A stretch of 64,000 nt of DNA from Sphingosinicella microcystinivorans (GTDB taxonomy: Bacteria > Pseudomonadota > Alphaproteobacteria > Sphingomonadales > Sphingomonadaceae), in assembly GCF_003634215.1 (NCBI RefSeq), contig NZ_RBWX01000007.1:112001-176000 (forward strand), written 5' to 3'. Within the stretch, counting starts at the first letter, position 1, and each line of letters opens with the position of its first letter. This document shows, one piece after another, positions 60,467-64,000 of the stretch. Under the pieces are notes generated by a model. It saw only the letters and a list, made by a program, of their open reading frames with translations. It was not told where the DNA came from and ran no database searches. Both the position numbers and the translations under genes were made by a program.

Positions 60467-61527
60467 CAGTTTACGGCGGTTTTGGAACGCACGTCGACGC
60501 TCACCTCGGCGCTGAGGCCTGCGATGAGCGGGCGGTCGCTTTTTGCATCGATCGCGATGCGCACGGGCACGCGCTGGGTCACCTTAACCCAGTTGCCGTT
60601 GGCGTTCTGCGCGGGGAGCAGAGCAAATTCGCTGCCCGTGCCGGCGCCGATGCTTTCGACGTGGCCGGAGAGCGCCCGACCGTAAGCGTCGATGGTGATC
60701 GTCGCCTTCTGGCCGGTGTGCATTTTGCGAAGCTGGGTTTCCTTGAAATTCGCTTCCACCCACGAATGCCCATCTGCCACGAGGCTGAGCGTCGGAAGTC
60801 CTGCGGGCAGCATCGCGCCGACCTGCAGACGGTCGGTCTGGCTGACGATACCACTTGCCGGCGCGCGAATTTCCGTACGCGACAGGTTGAGCATGGCTTC
60901 CTCACGGGCGGCGAGCGCGGCTTCGACTGCGGCGGGGCGGTTGGAGGCGGCGGCGCCGCTGCCGAGTGCGACGCGGGCCTTGCGGGCCTCTGAGGTTGCT
61001 GTGTTCATCTGTTCGCGCGCCTTGGCGAGCGCGAGCTGTGCGGCCTGGTAGCGGGCGCGGGTCGTGAAGCCGCGGTTGAGAAGTTCCGCCTGCCGATCGA
61101 ATTCTGCCTTGGCGAAGGCGATCTCGCTGCGCGCGGTGGCGATGTCGACGTCGGCGACCGTCACCTCGGCGCCAAGCTCATCGACCTCCACGCGCGCCTT
61201 GGCGAGCGCGGCTTCCGCCTGGCGGAGCGCGATGCGATAAGGCTGGGGGTCGATGCGGAACAGGAGCTGGCCTTCCTGCACACGCATGTTTTCGTGCACG
61301 TCGACCTCGACGATGCGACCGCTCACCTCTGGGGCGATCGAGACCTTGTCCTGCTGGACATAGGCGTTGTCTGTCGATTCATGCGCCCGGCCGGCGAGGT
61401 AAAGCCATGCGCCGCCCACGATCAGCAGCAGCGGCACAGAAAGCATGAGCAAGGGACGTAGCCATGCCGGAAAACGGCGGCGAGACAGCGCGGTGTCCTC
61501 TTTCACTTCGAATCCAAGGTCAGCCAT
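60466..61527 (-). CDS. emrA: EmrA-type membrane fusion (HlyD) adaptor
   Basis: A 353-residue adaptor with one N-terminal helix (LLMLSVPLLLIVGGAWLYLA), biotinyl-lipoyl motifs (APEVSGRIVEVDVHENMRVQ; IRAPASGIVSQTDRLQVGA) and a coiled-coil hairpin between. It links EmrB to an outer-membrane channel, not present here. The start overlaps the marR 3' end by 8 bp. Confidence 0.93.
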   Translation of the reverse strand: MADLGFEVKEDTALSRRRFPAWLRPLLMLSVPLLLIVGGAWLYLAGRAHESTDNAYVQQDKVSIAPEVSGRIVEVDVHENMRVQEGQLLFRIDPQPYRIALRQAEAALAKARVEVDELGAEVTVADVDIATARSEIAFAKAEFDRQAELLNRGFTTRARYQAAQLALAKAREQMNTATSEARKARVALGSGAAASNRPAAVEAALAAREEAMLNLSRTEIRAPASGIVSQTDRLQVGAMLPAGLPTLSLVADGHSWVEANFKETQLRKMHTGQKATITIDAYGRALSGHVESIGAGTGSEFALLPAQNANGNWVKVTQRVPVRIAIDAKSDRPLIAGLSAEVSVDVRSKTAVN

Positions 61528-61963
61528 TGACGGCCTCCTGACCGGTTTGGCGCTGCAGGTTCGCGCGCACGCGTTCAAGGTAGTTCACGAAAGTCGCTCG
61601 TTCGGTTGGGGTGAAGCCTTCGAGCGTGTCTTCAATCATGCGCTCGGAAACCGGCCGCAGCTCCTCCATCAGGGCACGCGAGTGCGGGGTCAGGTACAGC
61701 CGCCATGCGCGCCGGTCGTTCGGATCGGCGCGACGCTCGACAATGCCGGCCTCCTGCAGTCGATCGACCATGCGACCCACCGTGATCGCCTCGACCTCCA
61801 GCCGGTCGGCAAGCTCGCCCTGATTGATGCCTTCTTCGTGCTTAAGCACGATAAGGACGCGCCATTGCGGGCGCGTGACGCCGATCGTGCGGGCACGCGC
61901 ATCAAATTCGCGCTTCAGCAGACGCGCGCTGTCCGAAAGCAGAAAGCCAAGTGATTCGCTCAT
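61520..61963 (-). CDS. MarR-family transcriptional regulator
   Basis: A 147-residue winged-helix regulator (VTRPQWRVLIVLKHEEGINQ; LEVEAITVGRMVDRLQEAGI, then the wing DPNDRRAWRLYLT). As first gene of marR-emrA-emrB it probably represses that operon and is released by drugs. ATG 61963. An AT-rich palindrome lies 10 bp upstream. Confidence 0.93.
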   Translation of the reverse strand: MSESLGFLLSDSARLLKREFDARARTIGVTRPQWRVLIVLKHEEGINQGELADRLEVEAITVGRMVDRLQEAGIVERRADPNDRRAWRLYLTPHSRALMEELRPVSERMIEDTLEGFTPTERATFVNYLERVRANLQRQTGQEAVNG

Positions 61964-61972
61964 AAGCGCAGA

Positions 61973-61994
61973 TATAATAACTATGCTTACTATA
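61973..61994. promoter_or_regulatory. Likely MarR operator overlapping the marR promoter
   Basis: A 22-bp imperfect palindrome of the form TATAnTAAnnATnnTTAnTATA (16 of 22 symmetric). On the minus strand it sits between TTGAAT and TATATC, so a repressor bound here would block the emr operon. It also lies upstream of the divergent isomerase gene. Confidence 0.6.
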
Positions 61995-62042
61995 TTCAAT
62001 GACAGGATGGCGCACGGGGCGAAGCGGTGTAATTTGTCGCAC

Positions 62043-62693
62043 ATGACGACACTTTCCGCCGACGTCTTCTGGTCGTTCCGCTCGCCGTATTCGTACCTCG
62101 CGGCGCGCCGCTATCGCGCGCTGACGGAAGAATACGACCTCCGGATCAATCTCCGGCCCGTCTATCCGCTCGCGATCCGCCAGCCCGATTTCTTCGAGAC
62201 GAACCATCCGAACTGGCTCGGCTACACGATGCGCGATTTCGTGCGCGTGGCGCAGTATCTGGAGATACCTGTGGCGCCGCCGCGGCCCGATCCGATTGTC
62301 CAGAACATGTTCACGCGCGAGATCGCCGCCGATCAGCCCTACATCTTCCGTCTGACCCGGCTCGGGCAGGCGGCGGCACGGCGCGGCGCAGGCCTTGCGT
62401 TCGCCGACGAAGCGTCGCGGCTGATCTGGGGCGGCACGGAAAACTGGCACGAGGGCGATCATCTGGCAGGCGCGGCGACGCGCGCCGGGCTCGATTTCGC
62501 GGAACTCGAAGCCGAGGCCGCAGCCGACGCCGAAGCGCTCGACGCGGAGATCGCGGCGAACCAGCAGGCGCTCGAAAAGGCGGGGCACTGGGGCGTGCCG
62601 ACGCTGGTGTTCGATGGGGAACCCTTCTTCGGTCAGGATCGTATCGACATTGCCGTCTGGCGCATGAAACAGGCGGGACTGGAGGCGCGATGA
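62043..62693 (+). CDS. DsbA-family protein, 2-hydroxychromene-2-carboxylate isomerase type
   Basis: A 216-residue thioredoxin-fold protein. FWSFRSPYSYLAARRY replaces the DsbA CxxC by SPYS, the kappa-class GST/HCCA isomerase hallmark; GVPTLVFDGEPFFGQDRID is the conserved cis-Pro loop. Glutathione-dependent aromatic isomerase; true substrate unknown. Divergent from marR. Confidence 0.88.
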   Translation: MTTLSADVFWSFRSPYSYLAARRYRALTEEYDLRINLRPVYPLAIRQPDFFETNHPNWLGYTMRDFVRVAQYLEIPVAPPRPDPIVQNMFTREIAADQPYIFRLTRLGQAAARRGAGLAFADEASRLIWGGTENWHEGDHLAGAATRAGLDFAELEAEAAADAEALDAEIAANQQALEKAGHWGVPTLVFDGEPFFGQDRIDIAVWRMKQAGLEAR

Positions 62694-63133
62694 CGAAGGT
62701 GACCGGCGGCTGCCAGTGCGGCCGTATCCGCTACGAAGCGGAGATCGGCAATTACGAGGCCTACCTCTGCCACTGCCGCTATTGCCAGCGCGCGACGGGC
62801 GGGGTTTCGATCGCGTTCAAGAACCTGCCCAAGGCGGCGGTACACTGGAGCCGGGAGCCGGACTGGTACGCCTCCTCGCCGATCGCGAAGCGGCCGTTCT
62901 GTTCGGCCTGCGGCACCCCGCTCGGCTTCGCATTCCCTGACAGCGACCACATGGACCTGACCGTGGGGTCCTTCGATGACCCCTCGCCGTTTTTCCCGAC
63001 CTCCAATTTCGGCATCGAAAGCCGCCATGATGCATGGAGCGACACGTCCGCTCTTCCCGGCCAGCGCTGCGATGAGTACGAGGCGCTGAACAAACGGTGG
63101 AAGGAAGCGGGTGTCTCTCCAGACGCGGGATAG
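62690..63133 (+). CDS. GFA (glutathione-dependent formaldehyde-activating) family protein
   Basis: A 147-residue zinc protein of the Gfa-like fold. GGCQCGRIRYEA, CHCRYCQRATGG and FCSACGTPLGF provide zinc cysteines. The family name overstates the function: most members are of unknown role. ATG overlaps the isomerase stop (ATGA). Confidence 0.9.
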   Translation: MTKVTGGCQCGRIRYEAEIGNYEAYLCHCRYCQRATGGVSIAFKNLPKAAVHWSREPDWYASSPIAKRPFCSACGTPLGFAFPDSDHMDLTVGSFDDPSPFFPTSNFGIESRHDAWSDTSALPGQRCDEYEALNKRWKEAGVSPDAG

Positions 63134-63875
63134 AGATTTCGAATCGTTCGACGGCGTTCGCATTGCGTGGACGGAGGCAGGCCCGGAGGACGGGCGCCCG
63201 CTCGTGTTGCTGCACGGCCTGTTTTCGAACGCCAACGTCAACTGGCTGAAGTTCGGCACGGCGGCACGCATCGCCGAAGCCGGCGTGCGCGTCATCATGC
63301 CTGATTTCCGCGCGCACGGGAAAAGCGCGGCGCCGACCGACGCAGCCGCATACCCAGCGGACGTTCTGGCTGACGATGTGCTCGCGTTGATCGATCACCT
63401 CGGCCTTACCGACTACGATCTCGGGGGCTATTCGCTTGGCGGTCGGCAGACGCTGCGGGCAGTGGTCCGCGGGGCGGCCCCGCGCCGTATCGCGGTGGTG
63501 GGCATGGGCCTCGGCGCGGTCGTGAACGTCGCGCCCAGCACCAACTGGTTCATCGACACGGTGCGGAATGCCGATGACCATGCGCGCGGCAGCGAGGCTT
63601 ATTTCGCGATCCAGTTCATGCGGACCAACAAGGTGGACCCGGAGGCCGCGATTCATTTGCTGAACGCGCAGGTCGACTCGGCGCTTGCCGACGTGGAGGC
63701 GATCACGCTGCCTGCGCTCGTGCTGTGCGGCGCGGAGGACCATTATAACGCCGAGGCGCACCGATTGTCGGAAGCGCTGCCGAACGCGACGTGGCGCGAA
63801 ATTCCGGGCACGCACATGTCGAGCGTCACGCGGCCAGAACTCGGCTCGTCGCTGGCAGACTTCTTCGCCGCTTGA
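63111..63875 (+). CDS. Alpha/beta hydrolase
   Basis: A 254-residue alpha/beta-hydrolase. Nucleophile elbow GGYSLGG; oxyanion HGLFSN; acid in LVLCGAEDHYN; His in IPGTHMSSV. GTG start 63111 lies inside the GFA gene (23 bp overlap) with a GAAGGAAG site. Substrate unknown. Confidence 0.88.
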   Translation: MSLQTRDRDFESFDGVRIAWTEAGPEDGRPLVLLHGLFSNANVNWLKFGTAARIAEAGVRVIMPDFRAHGKSAAPTDAAAYPADVLADDVLALIDHLGLTDYDLGGYSLGGRQTLRAVVRGAAPRRIAVVGMGLGAVVNVAPSTNWFIDTVRNADDHARGSEAYFAIQFMRTNKVDPEAAIHLLNAQVDSALADVEAITLPALVLCGAEDHYNAEAHRLSEALPNATWREIPGTHMSSVTRPELGSSLADFFAA

Positions 63876-63931
63876 CCAACAAGCTCGTGGTTTTACCCTG
63901 ACGTCATACGATTCAGGGGAGAAATCCGACC

Positions 63932-64000
63932 ATGAAACATCTGACGTCTGCAATCGCGCTCGCCGCGATGCTGCTTGCCACAGGCGCTGCACCTGCGCCG
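63932..64000 (+). CDS. Exported protein, N-terminal fragment (cut by window edge)
   Basis: Twenty-three codons visible. MKHLTSAIALAAMLLATGAA is a signal peptide. AGGGGA lies about 11 nt upstream. The mature protein is outside the window. Confidence 0.6.
   Translation, partial: MKHLTSAIALAAMLLATGAAPAP

Overview
The window is chromosomal DNA from a GC-rich alphaproteobacterium, most likely of the order Sphingomonadales. This is inferred from gene order and protein style: a chvI-chvG-hprK-rapZ-EIIA-HPr block divergent from pckA, a short HPr kinase, an Mla-type transporter whose permease carries an N-terminal STAS domain, small Flp pilins, a PEP-CTERM protein, and a TonB receptor with a long signal peptide. 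I see no insertion sequence, prophage, CRISPR array, rRNA or replication origin. The only RNA gene I can support is one tRNA-Arg(CCT).

Layout. 1-6.6 kb: start of a TonB-dependent receptor, two S12-type (class C beta-lactamase-like) serine hydrolases, an atypical class A beta-lactamase-like protein and an exported N-acyl-D-amino-acid deacylase; together they look like a periplasmic D-amino-acid/peptide or lactam processing island. 6.8-9.3 kb: PEP-CTERM protein, SMR efflux pump, GNAT protein. 9.7-15.6 kb: tRNA-Arg, DUF1178, nitrilase-family amidase, glutaredoxin, ComF, methyltransferase, MutT, two Flp pilins, M48 protease. 15.7-19.2 kb: an Mla-type lipid transporter (auxiliary lipoprotein, MlaD, MlaF, MlaE). 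19.2-22.4 kb: SMP-30 lactonase, RmuC, SpoU methyltransferase. 22.4-28.5 kb: HPr, EIIA, RapZ, HprK, ChvG, ChvI, then divergent pckA. 28.6-31.8 kb: small conserved proteins, a J-domain protein, two thioesterases, SufE, a zinc-ribbon protein. 31.8-36.3 kb: an enlarged phage-shock (psp) locus. 36.4-42.1 kb: Fe-superoxide dismutase, a paralogous pair of large exported proteins of unknown function, and an acyltransferase. 42.2-47.1 kb: IspZ, FtsY, MtaB, DapF, an exported methyltransferase-like lipoprotein and a beta-barrel protein. 47.5-52.5 kb: ffh, rpsP, rimM, a serine hydrolase, trmD, rplS. 52.7-58.9 kb: amino-acid permease, leuCDB, DUF502, asd. 58.9-64 kb: EmrB, EmrA, MarR, DsbA-family isomerase, GFA protein, alpha/beta hydrolase and the start of an exported protein.

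The most distinctive system is the psp locus. pspF is divergent from a minus-strand operon that has a near-perfect sigma-54 promoter (35149-35164). The first gene of that operon is a 58-residue secreted peptide, followed by pspA, pspB, a PspC-only mini-protein, a PspC with a coiled tail, and five tandem small membrane/coiled-coil proteins. Four of these five end in a version of the motif that also ends PspC. Other points of interest are the class A-like enzyme without the usual omega-loop glutamate, an apparent CTG start for HPr, a serine hydrolase inserted in the rimM-trmD operon, and the lipoprotein pair with a (Pro-Thr)20 linker.
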